Source of the DNA: Endomicrobiia bacterium
Lineage (GTDB): Bacteria; Elusimicrobiota; Endomicrobiia; Endomicrobiales; Endomicrobiaceae
Length of the DNA: 6,454 nucleotides
Reading direction: 5' to 3'
NCBI GenBank assembly: GCA_025998475.1
Contig: BNVZ01000075.1
Coordinates: 1-6,454 of the forward strand
The notes under the pieces were generated by a model, which saw only the letters and a program-made list of their open reading frames with translations, had not been told where the DNA came from and did no database searches. Of this stretch, positions 6,340 to 6,454 are shown in pieces; position 1 is the stretch's first letter; each line of letters begins with the position of its first letter. Both the position numbers and the translations under genes were made by a program.

Positions 6340-6454
6340 TCAAGCTAAAACTGTTTACAACAATTGTTAATAATGACTAATAATTTACGCATAACAGCAA
6401 CAATAGCAAGCATTTTAAGTTTACCGTTGTTAATAATGACTAATAATTTACGCA
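6340..6454. repeat. Tandem duplication, ~50 bp copies, 63 bp period
   Basis: A 28-base segment (6364-6391) is repeated exactly at 6427-6454, which is the window end. Beyond the exact part the similarity continues with a 3-base gap and substitutions: 6340-6391 aligns with 6406-6454, sharing GTTTAC and CAAGC motifs. A further copy may lie outside the window. The 63-base period equals 21 codons on the minus strand. Confidence 0.8.
6345..6454 (-). CDS. Partial minus-strand frame entering from the window edge
   Basis: From the right edge the minus strand is open for 35 codons to TAG at 6345-6347. It reads RKLLVIINNGKLKMLAIVAV, then MRKLLVIINNCCKQF, so the duplication at this site gives a 21-residue in-frame repeat. 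The basic start followed by a hydrophobic run resembles the beginning of a signal peptide or a membrane segment. The frame stops shortly before the linker-coding fragment at 6317, with one or more frame breaks between, so both could be pieces of one decayed exported-protein gene. It may equally be non-coding. No family is recognised. Confidence 0.25.
   Translation of the reverse strand, partial: RKLLVIINNGKLKMLAIVAVMRKLLVIINNCCKQF

Noticed and set aside
6364..6454. A CRISPR array: 28-base exact repeats separated by 35 bases
   Set aside because: The similarity extends well beyond the 28 bases into the supposed spacer (6340-6391 aligns with 6406-6454 with a 3-base gap). Only two copies are visible, the repeat lacks a palindrome and no cas gene is seen. 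A plain tandem duplication explains it.

Overview
The window looks like a piece of an AT-rich bacterial chromosome (roughly one third G+C, judged by eye) from an anaerobic, probably host-associated lineage. It holds three intact genes, all of them housekeeping or metabolic: a replicative DNA polymerase III alpha subunit (dnaE, plus strand), a 2-oxoacid:acceptor oxidoreductase gamma subunit (korC-like, minus strand), and a short stand-alone N-acetylglutamate synthase-type GNAT protein (argA-like, minus strand). A ferredoxin-type oxoacid oxidoreductase points to anaerobic metabolism. The wide, repeat-rich and apparently decayed intergenic space suggests a reducing genome. An Elusimicrobiota/Endomicrobium-type gut or protist symbiont would fit, but that is inference from style and not from a database match.

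Layout: 1-360 is gene-poor and carries about two and a half copies of a ~120 bp tandem repeat. 418-604 is the left arm of a ~186 bp inverted repeat. 605-976 has no recognisable gene. 977-2027 (minus) is a two-gene unit, korC then argA, with only 13 bp between them. 2028-2452 is a divergent intergenic region with candidate promoters for korC and dnaE, a possible remnant of the tail of korB, and two interleaved inverted repeats that could form a pseudoknot. 2453-5971 (plus) is dnaE. 5966-6151 is the right arm of the inverted repeat, beginning within the last codons of dnaE. 6100-6454 appears to be decayed minus-strand coding sequence, with a Pro-Thr linker encoded by a G-quadruplex-capable (GGGGTT)n tract, then a short tandem duplication at the window edge.

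How the parts work together: dnaE acts in replication and has no functional link to the other two genes. korC and argA are probably cotranscribed and are metabolic. KorC needs KorA and KorB partners, which are not intact here. ArgA-type enzymes make N-acetylglutamate for arginine synthesis from glutamate, itself derived from 2-oxoglutarate, so a metabolic link is possible but unproven.

I found no convincing undescribed multi-gene system. The most striking structural feature is that all three genes sit inside a ~5.4 kb segment bracketed by long, well-conserved inverted repeats whose inner edges are sharp.
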